64,000 nt of DNA from Lotus japonicus (GCF_012489685.1 NC_080042.1:48722066-48786065), one strand, 5' to 3'; positions 36,401 through 47,513 are shown, numbered from the stretch's first letter. Notes: generated from the letters alone by a model not told the origin. Program-made: numbers and translations.

Positions 36401-37246
36401 AGTTGCTAAATTCCTGTTTCCTTTCCTAGTCATGAACAAATTACCATTCCCCTAATGTGCTTCATTAGTTTCAACAATAATGTAAGTTTTAGATTTATAT
36501 TGTGAAAATGTTTTGCTAGCTTGTTGAAAATATAATTTTATATATATATAATATATATTGGGAGAGTATCTAGTGAGAGGGAGGGTTCTTATGTGAGAGT
36601 GAGAGAATTAATTTTTAACCGTTGGATTAAAATTAATGGCTCTGATTAAAAGGTTTTTAAGAGCATCTCATGTGCATCCTTCTAACTTGCCGTCATCGTC
36701 GATCATTTTCCCCAAAATCATCCTTCTTTTTTTCTTTTCATGAACTGTTTTGTTATCTTCTTCCACAATCTCGTCCATTGTAAACTGAATTACTGAATTT
36801 TTTTCTCAACAAATTTGTGTTACACGCACCGACACTTGACATAGTAAAAAACGTTCCAAGCAAATCCAATTATAGAATAGAACTAATTAGGTCAGGGCTA
36901 TAGGATTGGAAAAAGCTTCATGGCATGAGATCCGCACAAGTGCGGAACTGGTTTTAATTTATGAAAACAGGGGTTTATGGAAGGAGAAGAGAAGATGGGG
37001 AAGAAGATTTCTTGCGACTGACGATCCACGATGGCGACACATACTATGGAAGAAGAAAAAACCGTGGCTTATGAATACGGCGGCACGTTGGATACAGGGA
37101 TGGAGAGAAGCATCACGCTAGGAGGAAGCACACGTGATGCTTTAATTTTTTTTTTAATCAGAGCCATTAATTTTAATCCAACGGTTAAAAATTACTCCTT
37201 TCACTCTCACATAAAAACCCTCCCTCTATCTAGATACTCTCCCTAC

Positions 37247-37295
<49 letters not shown>

Positions 37296-38118
37296 CTTGT
37301 ACCTCTTTTTTTGTTTAAGTTGTATCTGATACGGTGATACCCGTGTACATACGCGATACTCGTGCAACATACTTCATGACTAACCTATAACCTCTTTTGA
37401 GCCTATTTTCACAAGCTTCCCATATTAGCTTATAAAACAAGTGCTTAGTCCTATCTATAAAGTATTTTAAGTTTAATTGAATAAATTTCAAAAACAAGCT
37501 TATCAATAAGCACAAGGTTTTAATAGTGGTCCGCAACCGCAATTGTGGCAACATTATAAAGGCATTTAGAGTCCCAACAATTACATCGTACCGAAACTAC
37601 GGCCGCATCAACACAATGCAGCCGCAACTAATGATTGAGAATTGAATAAATGCTTATATAAAAGTGCTTAATGTCGTAAACGCTTAATTAAATTTAAAAT
37701 CTCTAAATATAAACCCGACGCAGAGCCTAAGAAGCTTTATAAAGTCAAAAGATTGAGAATTGTTCATCTCCTCCCTTCAAAATCACATCCACAAAACAAC
37801 CTAGTTAGCAATCAGCATACTACATATCACTAAATGACAACAAATCCACTCAAAAAAGATCCTAAGAAGCAAGAGCATACAAAATGGCGTCAATTAAAGC
37901 CCAATCAAATTGCCAACACCAGCAATAACAAAAAGTATAAAAAAAAAACGCATTTTTAACACAAATTGGGAAGAGAAAGAGGTCGAATTGCACGAATCAA
38001 ATTCAAAACAATCGAGTGTGAAAGAAAGGGGGAACGAACCGTAGTCGGAACGGGGTCGTTTGAGCATTCCTGAGTGGGGCATATGCGCCTGCTGACGGTT
38101 CCAGTAGCCATCCGCCAT
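30404..38118 (-). CDS. NSR-like: Nuclear-speckle RNA-binding protein, RRM type (NSR / RBP1 family)
   Basis: Six coding exons on the minus strand: 38118-38040, 32242-32106, 31993-31702, 31586-31525, 31436-31355, 30507-30404. Each intron is bounded by GT..AG and phases join; the total is 756 bases, 251 aa. Start MADGYWNRQQ, end GPGFRGKR then TGA. Residues 1-150 are Gly/Pro-rich with the conserved DTKTIGSAYDRYLQS block. One RRM follows at about 151-232, with RNP2-like LYVEGL and RNP1-like LILCFVDF. Arabidopsis NSRa/NSRb are nuclear-speckle alternative-splicing regulators that bind the ASCO lncRNA; the Medicago orthologue RBP1 binds ENOD40 RNA in nodulation (established knowledge). Function here is inferred from this family match. 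The first intron is 5.8 kb and TE-loaded. A telo-box (AAACCCTAA, 38141-38149) lies just upstream of the ATG. Confidence 0.92.
32498..33380. repeat. Pair of diverged direct repeats, possibly a TRIM-like remnant
   Basis: Segments near 32498-32640 and 33226-33380 share order and wording (AATGGAGAATA, then GTACTGAATGAATCCCC, then TTTATC-AA) at roughly 75-80% similarity by eye, about 730 bases apart. They could be LTRs of a small non-autonomous element; ends and TSD were not resolved. Confidence 0.35.
35159..35325 (-). mobile_element. 5'-truncated LINE/SINE-type insertion
   Basis: A 167-bp insert flanked by a perfect 15-bp duplication AAAGATCATAGATTT (35144-35158 and 35326-35340). It begins with a T-run on the plus strand, so it is a minus-strand copy with a poly(A) tail. 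Its 5' part contains two tandem copies of a 32-34-base unit (AAAGAAACGCCxCAAAGCC..). Target-primed reverse transcription is the likely origin. Confidence 0.85.
36560..37243. mobile_element. Inverted-repeat element, 684 bp, in intron 1
   Basis: Terminal inverted repeats of about 90 bases start GGGAGAGTATCTAG and include TTTTTAACCGTTGGATTAAA. The right arm matches with few changes. The flanks are TA-rich, which hides the TSD. It shares TTCTTATGTGAGA and AACCGTT motifs with the MITE at 24297-24546. The short ORF inside (36906-37121) has no recognisable homology. Confidence 0.8.
37259..37293. repeat. (TG)n microsatellite
   Basis: About 35 bases of TG dinucleotide directly after an (AT)n tract at the right edge of the inverted-repeat element. 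Confidence 0.95.
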
Positions 38119-38486
38119 GGCGAAAGGAAAGGGGAACGGGAAACCCTAATTTAGGAGAATGGCAGAAGCCCTAATTTCGGTGGTGGTGCTGTCGCTATTG
38201 GCTGTTACCGCTACTGCTTCAGACTCAGTTCTACTGCACGATCCTGCGGGGAGTGAAAATTAAGGTTCATTTTAATTTATTTATGTATATTTTTTTTTCT
38301 TTTACTGAAAATTATTGTATGTCGACATGGACAAATGTAGTAATGTATTTTTTAGATTAATTGATAGATTAAAAGAGTGTGTACAGCTAGTGTAAATTTT
38401 GTCTCGAAAACAGTTATCTAATCAAATTCCGATACTTTTATTTATAATTGTAAAATTATAATAGTAGATACATTGTTAATGTAATT
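38119..38486 (-). promoter_or_regulatory. NSR 5' UTR and proximal promoter
   Basis: Contains AAACCCTAA (telo-box, 38141-38149) and a second CCCTAA at about 38171-38176. Telo-boxes are common in plant promoters of housekeeping and RNA-related genes. No clear TATA box was found. A short plus-strand ORF (38159-38263) runs in the opposite direction here. Confidence 0.45.
38159..38263 (+). CDS. 34-residue ORF with signal-peptide-like start (doubtful)
   Basis: ATG to TAA encodes 34 residues. The first 21 are hydrophobic and end in TATA then AS, resembling a secretory signal peptide (MAEALISVVVLSLLAVTATA). It starts 41 bases from the NSR ATG, divergently, inside the likely 5' UTR/promoter. It may be chance, or the first exon of a lost gene. 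No function is assigned. Confidence 0.2.
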   Translation: MAEALISVVVLSLLAVTATASDSVLLHDPAGSEN

Positions 38487-38826
38487 TTTTTTTTATACAT
38501 CGGAAGACTAACAGAAGAAAGAAAGCTAACTAAAACCCAACAAATCTATCATTAAGAAAGTCTCTAAGTCATGGCAGGGCCGGTTCATGATGTGAATCCC
38601 TGTGGCACTGGCTGCATTCTTGGCAATGAAATCAGCCACCTTGTTACACTCTTGATGGATACCTCTCATTTAACCTGCCAAGATCTCCCCAGTAAGCTTC
38701 AGATCTGCTGTACAGCTGGAACAAACCTCTCCACGTGTGGGCTCTAGATAGCAGATCCTTGCTATCTTTTACATAAGCACTATTGTTTTTTTCCACATCT
38801 AAAAGTTCCATAACTTTTGCCCTCAT
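38487..38826 (-). pseudogene. LINE RNase H (RVT_3) relic
   Basis: On the minus strand, codons near 38560-38660 read GIHQECNKVADFIAKNA. This is the conserved C-terminal RNase H block of plant LINE-type proteins (H-x-RExN-x-ADxLA). The T-run at about 38488 is the complement of the tail. The upstream part (ORF 38644-38826) is in another frame. A short possible TSD (TGTTAAT) is not decisive. Confidence 0.55.
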
Positions 38827-38829
38827 TTG

Positions 38830-39582
38830 TCATGCTTTCCTTCATGTTAATTTTTTTTAATTTACAATCTAGTTCTTTAGATTTTAAAAAAGGAACTGAA
38901 TGGTACCAGACCCTCGTGATTTAAATGGGTACCGGGTCAACGCCCTAAAAATAAATCAAAATAAATTACTAGAAAATATTTTAATAGCAAAATATTAATA
39001 TAATCTCAAAGTCTCGGGAGATTTGTTGTGAGAATATTTAAAAAATCAAAAAATAATAATAAATTCTCACAAATACTTCAATACATTTGATATATTATTT
39101 AAAAATTAATATTCATCACAAAATATGGTTTTATTTAGAGGTGTTCATCATATCTAACATCACAACAGGTTGAATCTCATTATTCAAACCAAACTAATAT
39201 ATTTGGTTTTGTTGTACCAAAATAATGGGTATTTCGTAATGGCTAGAAATAATTTTTTTCTAAACAAGAATCAGCCAAGTGCAATTTAATGTTGTTTTGT
39301 GGAAGCTTAGCTGATGGAAGGAATAGTCGGCAATGATTTGTTTGGTTTAAAAAAGAGATACAAAAGAGAGAAAGAGAGAGGAGAAAAGATGAGTACAGAG
39401 AAAGAGATGAGAAATAGAGTATATTTTGCATGTAATTGTTGCGGAGTTGAAATAGCTAAGCATTCATATTTTTTCCAGCTTGTTTGGACATCTTTATATA
39501 GTTTGTTCATATGGAAGTTAATGTAGTGTTTGACTCAAAGCTGAACAAGTGGAGGAAGCAAGTTGTACTAGTTTTAATTGGC
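38830..39582. other. Intergenic sequence
   Basis: No gene recognised. AT-rich, with a GAGAGAAAGAGA-type purine stretch at about 39350-39420. Confidence 0.4.
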
Positions 39583-41816
39583 TTATGATAATTGCCCTGG
39601 GTTTTTTTCTACCTCAATTAGATTTTTTCCACGAGCAAACTCTGCCTGTGGAAGTTTCAAGTCCCAAGACTTGACATTATCACCGACCAAGCTGCGCAAC
39701 AGATTGCCCAGGGAACGGTTAAAAATCTCGGTTTGGCCATCTGTCTCAGGATGATAGGAAGTGCTGAAATTCAGTTGTGTATTAACCAAGCGCCACAGGC
39801 TCCGCCAAAAATGGCTCAGAAAACGAGTGTCCCGATCAGAAACAATGGATGCAGGGAAGCCATGGAGGCGGTACGCATCATGGAAGTACAACTAAGAAAC
39901 AAGAACAGCGTCGACAGTGCGCTTACAAGGGATGAAGTGAGCCATCTTGGAGAAACGATCCACCACCACAAAGATATAATCATTCCCGCACTGAGTACGG
40001 GGAAGCCCAAGGACAAAATCCATGCTAACATCAGACCAAGGCTGAGTCGGAATAGGTAGGGGCATATATAGACCCGCATTAGTGGAGGCGCCTTTGGCCA
40101 ACTGACAGATACGATAACGGGCCACAAAACGATCAACTTCCCTGGGCATAGAAGGCCAATAATATGAACCAGTAAGCAACTGGAAGGTGCGATCACGACC
40201 GACATGACCCTCATTGTGCAGCTCCTGAATAATATAAAGACGGAGGCTGCAATCAGGAATACAGAGCTGAACCCCACGGAAGAGAAAGCCATCGTCCAGG
40301 ATGAAGTCAGAAGGGTAGCCCTGTTGAGTCTTTGCAAGCACACCAACAAAGAAAGGGTCTGCCACATACAATTCCAGGAAGGAATCAAAGCCCGGAACCT
40401 GAACACACATCTCAGCAAGAAGGCTATGTCGGCGCCTCAAAGCATCAGCCACACGGTTGGGCACACCCGCTTTATGCTTGATCACGAAGGTGAACTGTTG
40501 TAAATAAGCGCCAAGAGGCATGACGATGAGAAATCTTATCCTAGCTACCAAGGTGCTTGAGAGAGTCATGATCAGCATACAAAAAAAACTCGCGCTAAAA
40601 TAGGTAATGACGCCAATGCTTCACGGCCTGAACAACCGCATAAAACTCCAGATCATATGTGCTAAAAAGAAGCTTGGCACTAGAAAGCTTCTCGCTGAAG
40701 TAAGCCACAGGACGACCAGATTGGCTAAGAAAAGTCTCGATACCTATCTTGGAAGCATCATAGTGCAGTTCAAACAGTTGAGAAAAATCAGGCAGAACCA
40801 GAATAGGGGCTGAAGTCAACCGACGCTTAATCTCAAGGAATGCAGCATCAGCCTTAGGAGTCCAAAGGAACTTGGTACTCTTCATGCAATCAGTAATGAG
40901 GGCCATAATGTCGCTAAAATGTGGAATGAAACAGCGATTGAAATACGCTAAGCCATGGAAATTACACACCTCAGTAAAGGAAGTAGGCTTGGACCACTGT
41001 TCAATGGAGACAACTTTATTAGGATCGGACCAGAGCCCCTCGCGAGAAACCACATAGCCAAGAAACTGAACGGACGCTGTCAGAAAAGAACATTTGGTAG
41101 TAGTAGCATAAAATTTGTCCATGCGAAGAACTACTAACACCTCTTGTAGGTGGTCAAGATGCACAGCGGGATTGACACTATAAATCAGGATGTCTTCAAA
41201 GTAAACCACAACAAATTTTCCAAGGATTGAGGCTGTCACGGACGTAGCCTTTAAACAGTAGCTCCTCAACCTGATGGCGAAGCTCCTCATTTTCCTTGGG
41301 ACTCATGCGATAATGAGGGTGATTGGGTAAGGTAGTACCCGGAATCAAATCCATGTGATGCTGAATATCATGCAAAGGAGGAAGGGCATCCGGGAGGGAC
41401 GCAGGAAACACATCAGAAAATTCCTCCAAGAGCGGCTGAATTTGAAAAAGCACAGTAGGAGTGGCCGCAGGAGGAGTGGGAAGGGTGAACAACATAAAAA
41501 CCACACCTGAATCCTCCATCGCAGCCTGAAAAGGAACGCGAGACAAGAGAGTAGTTTGTGACGGATTAGCCGGAGACGGAACTGCACTCTATTTGGTCGG
41601 GACCAAAACAATGCGTTTCCCATGGAACAAGAAGGAATAAGTGTTGGCACGACCAACATGGGACACGTCACCATCATACTTCCATAGACGCCTGAGTAAC
41701 AAGTGGCAAGCATCCATAGGGGCCACATAATAATAGACCTCATCGGAATGCGTCGAACCAATAGATAAACTTACCAAGACACATTTGGTAACAGTAATAT
41801 ATATGCTCTTATTCAT
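39583..41816 (-). pseudogene. Ty3/gypsy pol relic (protease end, RT, RNase H, integrase)
   Basis: RT is represented by the N-terminal ..YRMSPKE..GYVR block (41196-41546) and the catalytic [12 protein letters not shown] block (41196-41290), where the usual FDD is FED. These blocks are joined directly, so about 100 codons of fingers/palm are deleted between SLNP and the GKFVVVYF motif near 41218-41226. RNase H follows (about 40595-40800). The integrase zinc region (H-x-GR..Y-YWP) and the core, with D at DFVLGLP and D at VSDRDTRF, are at 39583-40578. Frames break near 40580 and 39890. Confidence 0.85.
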
Positions 41817-43077
41817 CCAAGAAAGCTTATCCGTCCCAACTTGGAAACAACCACCTCAGAAATAACATTCTCCCAGCTACCCGAATCGATGATGAAGGTG
41901 CAAACCTTCCCGCCAATGGTGCAAGTAGACTGAAACAGATTGTGGTGCATCCAGTCAGTCTTAGTGGCACGGGGAGACAAAAAGGTTTGTCGCAGCATGA
42001 GGAGGGGACCAATATCACCAGAAACATACTCGTCAGTTATGTCTGCAGGATCAGCATCGTAGATGGGGTTGGACAGGAGAGGATCCGAATCATCCTCAGG
42101 CGCATCAGCATCAGCAAAAAGACCACGAGCAGTGGAAGGTTCCGTGCGACACTCGAACTGACGATGACCGGGTTTGCCACAACCAAAACAGCGGAGTCCA
42201 CCGCTTCCATGACCCTGTGCAGGGGGGCCAGAAAAGCTGGGCGAAGCAGGATGAGTCTGATCTGTAGTGCTTCGAACATAAGCGGTGGAGGAATTGCTGC
42301 TAGGAATGAAAGACGACCGAGAACCAGTGGGTGCGTGTCTGGCCAACTGCTTTTATGCCTATAATGCACGTTGATGCGCTTCAGCAACTGTAAGAGGATT
42401 AAACATGTTCAGAACGTCCTGAAATTGCAGGCGCAGACCACCAACATAACGTGAAACCAACTGAACAGAGGACTCGTTCACGTCAGTACGAGCAAGTAAT
42501 TGATAAAAATCAGTGGTATACTCATCAACAGAACGGGCTCCCTGACGGAGCGCCTGAAATCGCTGGTACAGTTCACGTTCATAATTGAAGGGTAAAAATA
42601 CAGCTCGCAAGTGTTTGTAGAATTTGTCCCAGGTTGCAATTATAGACTTACCCTGCCAGGCACGAGGCTTCTTCACTCTTTGCCATCATGCCTGCGCACG
42701 ACCACGCACACGAATAATCACCAACGCAACACGGCGATCTTCAGGAACAACCTTGAACTCTAGAGTCTCTTCCACTTGGGCGAGCCAATCCAAGAAATCA
42801 TTCGCGGCCAGACCATCATCGTAGGCTTGGATGTCGATCTTGAAAATGTTCTTCCAACGGCGATCGCGTTTAGGAGAAAGGGGGCAGACCTCTGCAAAAA
42901 AAGGGTTTTCGTCAGACACAATCGCTTCATCAGCGATCTGCTCATCCATCATCGCGTTCAAACGCTGGGTGAGCGTGTACACCTGGCGGCGCAACTCCTC
43001 AGCGTCGCGCTTGGAGATGGCGAAGTCGGCGGCTTCGGTGGCGAGGCGTTGTTGACGACTGTTCTGTCAGTGAGGCA
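41813..43077 (-). pseudogene. Ty3/gypsy gag and protease relic
   Basis: Retrotrans_gag-type core at about 42359-42994 (blocks DFLDWL, YQRFQALRQG, VDEYTTDFYQLLAR, YVGGLR). A CCHC knuckle CFGCGKPGHRQFEC lies at about 42168-42215. The retropepsin-like FIIDSGSW at about 41870-41895 has the DSG triad. In-frame stops occur near 42686, 42357 and 43066. Confidence 0.85.
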
Positions 43078-43340
43078 TGTCGCAGGATCGATAGGAATCT
43101 GATATCGATATGATGCAGCGTGCGTGGGGAAAATAAGGATTCAAACACGTTGATTCAAAACGAATACTTTAAATTGAAACATGAAGGAGAAAAGTCTCTC
43201 TCAATATTATAAAATTCAAAAAATTGTCTTCCAAAAGAAACAACAATTGTTTAAATAATAAATCCTAAAACCCTAATTGCAGGAAATTACGTAAATAGCC
43301 CTAAAATTGAAAATAAGATAATTAAACGAAAAACGTTGTT

Positions 43341-43680
43341 TGACTCTGGGGGAGGCGGAATTCGGACACCGTACACAATCAACTCCAACTTTTGGAAGTA
43401 CTGTAACTCCAATTGCTCCCCATTACTTGTTCATCATTACAATCAAACTCACCAATCTCTTGTTAAGTTCAAACGTTAGACACATCGTTTATCATATTTT
43501 GAATGATAGCAATTTTCAAGAGTATAAGTGTAATGGTTAAATACTTCATGTGAATTATATTTCAGGAAATGACAATTATGCTTCACATCCCTCATCGTCT
43601 GATGACTAAGTGCTAGGCAATGACAGAAAACATTCCACACAAGAGTAGAAAGGTCAAAGCTAGAAATCAGACTATACAAG
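43341..43680. other. Host sequence between gypsy relic and solo LTR
   Basis: No gene. It ends with CAAAG (43681-43685), the left TSD of the solo LTR; the same host sequence continues at 61292. Confidence 0.45.
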
Positions 43681-45040
43681 CAAAGTGTAAGACCCAGGGA
43701 TTTAGAATTAAATAAATAATTAATTTCCAACTCAAGCATAGGATTCTTTGTAAGCGTGAGAGGTACTTGACTTGTGTTTGATGTTTAGATTAGTGTTATG
43801 AAGAAGAAAGTTCAGGAAATGACTAAGAATAGTTCTATCGTCGCTATAGGTTATAGCATGAGTCTTATTCACTTCCATCTTAGGGCGAAAACGTTAGTAA
43901 AGGGCTAATCTGCTCTTAAAGCAATGTAAAAGCGGAATTCAAAAATATTCACTGGAATATAAGAATTTCTCTTATTCCTTTCCATGACAAGTGTTTCGAC
44001 ACGAAACCTGGACTGTACGAAAGATCGATTTCAATTCTCGGAAGTTTGCCAAAAACGAGTTCCTAAAAACTCAAGAACCTTAAAACGAACTGTAGATGCA
44101 TACTTTTTCTATTCAGAGCTTCAAACGAAGATTCCACACGCGTAAACTCATTTCTTTCGATGTTTTCGACCTTTCTGCAGAAGGAAGTTTTCTCATCCGA
44201 CATCAACTACAAAAAGTAACTTTTCGGGTTAAATCGATTAACACTGTTAGTGAATCGTTTGTTTAAATTCCAAGAAACCTGTTTCGAGTTCTGGAATTAT
44301 GTCACCAGATTCTCCCTTATAATTCACAGAGGAATGTGCAGGAAAAATCAGAATCGCGAAATTTTCATTTTCCCGCGTTTTCCATCTCCTATAAATAGCA
44401 TAAAAACTCAAAATTCTCCACCATTCACCATTGTTGGCCGCGAGCTTGAGGAAGGAGAGGGGAGGAGAGTTTTTCGCCGTTTCTTGCCTGGTTGTCGCTT
44501 TGTTCGTTGCTTCGCGTAGACCTCGAGGTACTAATGTTATTCCTTACCTCTAATCGTAAATTTTGTCGCTTTTCTCAATGTCTTTCTATGCTCAAAGTTA
44601 TGAGCTTTTTGTAAAACTGTCCAAATAACTTGATTTCTCTATCATAACATCTTCCTTACCTTCCCAAGAGCATGAATATCCGGTTGTTATTTTTCGATTC
44701 TCGCCGAATCGTCGTAGGAATTCAAAAACTGCTCAAATACCCATTTTTATGCTGAGGTTCCGCTTTTTGGATCAAAAACACCCGACTGAACTTAGCGTTA
44801 GTAGGATTAGTTGTCATAAACGTCGCTGGTATCAACCTCATCCAACTTATTTTTCGAAATTCCGACTTTGAGTTTCTGAGCTAAAAATCTTGACCAAAAT
44901 ACCCCTAGTCGCACTTCGAATTCTAACATTTTTCTAAGAGTTTCCCTGGCCTAGATATCGCCTATGAATACCTAGGAATTAAATTAGATCGAAGAAAAAG
45001 TTTGGGAAACCCTATTTTTAGAAGTGGTCGAAACCTGTTT

Positions 45041-46248
45041 TGAAGGTATGAAAAACGGTAGAAAGGGGGGGTTTGAATAACGTTTTCAGTATAAAACTTC
45101 CACCTTAAAGATTTTGACAAATCTTTCGAGAACTTAAGTGCTAAAGATAAGTGATAGAAAAGCACACAAGGATTTTATCCTGGTTCACTTGATAAATCAC
45201 TCAAGCTACTCCAGTCCACCCGTTAAGGTGATTTCTTCCTTCTTAGAATGAAGGCAATCCACTAATCAGGTAAGAGTTACAACTGCACTTAAAACCTACA
45301 AGTGACTAACAATTACACTGACTTAGCTCACACTAAGATTCACTCTCTTAGTCTTCTCTAGGATCCGATCAGCCTTGTTCTCCTAAAGGAACTAAACAAA
45401 CTGTTTATCAAAGAATTGTTTACAAGAGATTTGCTTCTAAAAAGCTAATAGTAAACTCAATGAATTTCAGATGAAAGAAAGACTTAGAAGAATTTAAGAT
45501 TGTCTTGCGCGTATATGAATGCTTCTAGCCGCTTCTTTCAGTCTTCAGCCTCTTTATATACTCCAAGGATTAGGGTTGAGCGTTGCATGGGAAATGCTAC
45601 CGTTGGAGGGCAGTTCTAGAAAATCCAGCTTCTGCTGTGTCTGAGACTGTTAGGTAGGTCGTCAGGATAGTACATATGCTTTTGTACTTGGATAGCGACA
45701 CGACCTTTAAACCTAGGAGACTTCTGATCAGGGGAATGCTTCATATTGGAACTTGTGAAGCCGGTTGATCAGAGTCAGAGGGAAAGCCCAGATCCTCTGA
45801 CCATTGTTTCTTCTGATTCTGAACTCAGAGGGAAGAACATGGTCTTCAGAGTATCTTGCTTCTGGACATCAGAACTTCACTAATCAGCTTCTGGATCTTC
45901 AGAGTCTTCTACACCATCAGAACATCTGAGCCTTTAGTGTTTCTTGGTTATCAGACTTTCTGGATCTTCAGAGCTTCTCGTGACTGAGTCCACATCAGAG
46001 TTTGTATAACTTCAGAACTTCTGAAGCTTTTCCACTGTTCATACTGAACATGGTGAATGCGAAAGCGTTGCTTGGGTAGCTCTTTATACACAGTGCTTCT
46101 GATTTGTGTGAGATTGAGTTGAGGTCAGAGCCTGCAAGTAGCACACTCAGAAAAACACGTTAGAGTACCACAATTGTTCATATCAAAAGGTTAACTTGTA
46201 ATCATCAAAACATAGAGTTGTACTACTAGATCAAAACTTGATCTTACA
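45041..46248 (-). repeat. E2 3' LTR
   Basis: TG..CA repeat matching 58527-59735. TATATAA on the minus strand at 45554-45560. It has a G-run of 7 near 45065 where the partner has 8 or 9. Near-palindrome CTTCAGAACTTCTGAAG at 46010-46026. Confidence 0.97.
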
Positions 46249-46262
46249 ATCTCCCCCTTTTT
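46249..46262 (-). other. E2 polypurine tract
   Basis: Minus strand AAAAAGGGGGAGAT, abutting the 3' LTR. Extra tracts at about 46415-46421, 46731-46742 and 46794-46802 repeat the motif. Confidence 0.9.
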
Positions 46263-46730
46263 GATGATGACAAAACTAAGATTTTTGATGAACAATTCTT
46301 AAACATTAAACTGAATTCACTCAGAGTTTAGAGATATAGAATAAGACTTATCCTGATGTGAATAGTTTAACTTGCTCATTCTGAATTCAAGTCACTGCTT
46401 GATTCTGAGCTTAGCTCCCCCTGAATCTAATACTTGATGAAAACGTTAGTAAAGTCTAGATTCTGAGCTAAATGATATAAGAGTTCAGAAAGAGAAACTT
46501 ATGACATAGATGAAAATCGAGTAATCAGAGCGCATAAGTAATCAGAGTCACGGACAGGGTATCAGGGTCTTGGTTAACAGAGTCAACTTATAATCACTTC
46601 AGAAGAAGTGAAATGTATTCCTTGTATTTTCCCAGTGACACATCTATGGTCATGAAGGTGGAACTCTTAAATTCTCCAAAAGAAAAAATAAATCACACTA
46701 ACACATCTTACACATCAAAAATTGGGTTTA

Positions 46731-46742
46731 CTCCCCCTTTTT
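46731..46742 (-). other. E2 additional polypurine tract
   Basis: AAAAAGGGGGAG on the minus strand with the same flanking sequence as the extra tract of E1 (3161-3173). Confidence 0.6.
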
Positions 46743-46990
46743 GTCATAAGCAAAAAGCTTGGGGTGTGAAAAACTTAGCTTGAAGTACAAGGTACTCCCC
46801 CTTAGAGAAGGTCTAAGTTTAAAGGAAAAGAAAGTGATGCAAGAATCAGAGTTAGGCGAAATAAATAGAAGAGTTAATGCAAGAGAAGAACGTTTACCAC
46901 TGGTCAAGAGAGTAAAGAGAAGGGTCAGTTACCAAGAACTTAACCTCGAGAAACCGTAGGAGCATTAACTTTCAGAGAGAAAGTGAAGCC

Positions 46991-46999
46991 TATATAAAG
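46991..46999 (+). promoter_or_regulatory. TATA box of the E2 opposite-strand gene
   Basis: TATATAAAG on the plus strand, 51 bases before the ATG at 47050. With the usual 30-base spacing, transcription would start near 47022 and leave a leader of about 28 bases. Confidence 0.55.
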
Positions 47000-47049
47000 T
47001 GTTGGAGAGAAAGGTAAGCTTCACACCTCGAACAAGTTTCAGTAAGAAA

Positions 47050-47442
47050 ATGGCATCATACATCGTAGCACTAGAAGAGCTGAGGAAGAAGGACTTTGAG
47101 GAGGACTTGTTCCTTAACATCAGGCATCCAGAGGGTACAACGACCATCGCGGAGCTGACACGGACACTGCTGGAAGAGGACCTGCGTCCAGAGGTGAAGA
47201 GAGACCTGAGGGAATTTCTTGCCTTCGTGGAGGAGGTGCAAGAACTCAGCCGGCTTGAACTCAAGCTGCTGGAAGAAAAAGAGAGTTTGGAAGAGAAGCT
47301 CAAGACCGCAGAAGAGATTCTGGAGAGGAATGAGCTAAAGGACAGTCTCAGCAACATTCAGCATGCACTGGAGCGTCTGGAGAAGGATAGGTCAGAGCAG
47401 CGCCAGGAGTGCAGAAGAATGAGGAGGGATCCTCCATTCTAG
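47050..47442 (+). CDS. Opposite-strand small charged coiled-coil protein inside E2
   Basis: 130 residues starting MASYIVALEE. The ATG context AAGAAAATGGC is a strong plant start. An upstream in-frame initiator codon at 46999 lies inside the TATA region and is unlikely to be used. The protein is acidic/basic and Leu-rich, with heptad-like Leu/Glu spacing from about residue 58 to 120 (coiled coil), and an Arg-rich end (RRMRRDPPF). There is no signal peptide, membrane segment or known catalytic motif. It is read against the retroelement's own genes, between the env-like stop (47665) and the 3' LTR, and has its own TATA box and AATAAA. It is more GC-rich than the DNA around it. E1 lacks a counterpart: its matching interval is about 750 bases shorter. 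Family and function are unknown to me. Confidence 0.6.
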   Translation: MASYIVALEELRKKDFEEDLFLNIRHPEGTTTIAELTRTLLEEDLRPEVKRDLREFLAFVEEVQELSRLELKLLEEKESLEEKLKTAEEILERNELKDSLSNIQHALERLEKDRSEQRQECRRMRRDPPF

Positions 47443-47507
47443 ACTTAGGGAAGGAATGGATGATGTAAACATGAAGAATGTATGATGTAAACAGAAAAAA
47501 TATTATG

Positions 47508-47513
47508 AATAAA
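47508..47513 (+). terminator. Poly(A) signal of the E2 opposite-strand gene
   Basis: AATAAA 66 bases after the stop codon, preceded by two TGATGTAAAC motifs containing TGTA (47461-47470, 47483-47492) of the kind found in plant far-upstream elements. Confidence 0.5.

Larger units (their letters stand above)
32243..38039 (-). other. 5.8-kb first intron of the NSR gene
   Basis: Donor GTTCGT at 38039, acceptor TTGCAG at 32243-32248. It accounts for about three quarters of the gene. Contents recognised: diverged direct repeats (32498-33380), a LINE-tail insertion (35159-35325), an inverted-repeat element (36560-37243) and a (TG)n run. No other coding exon was found. Confidence 0.85.
39583..43340 (-). 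mobile_element. Truncated, internally deleted Ty3/gypsy retrotransposon
   Basis: Minus-strand order gag, protease, RT, RNase H, integrase is Ty3/gypsy order. The left end is cut inside the integrase (after QAEFA), so the integrase C-terminus and 3' LTR are missing. The right flank (43078-43340) looks like leader plus LTR edge: a degenerate TATCAGAT near 43100 could be the Met-tRNA primer site. Many stops and frameshifts. No LTR pair was found. Confidence 0.8.

Noticed and set aside
39314..39526. 70-codon plus-strand ORF in a purine-rich stretch
   Set aside because: Charged low-complexity product, frames open on both strands, no homology or gene signals.
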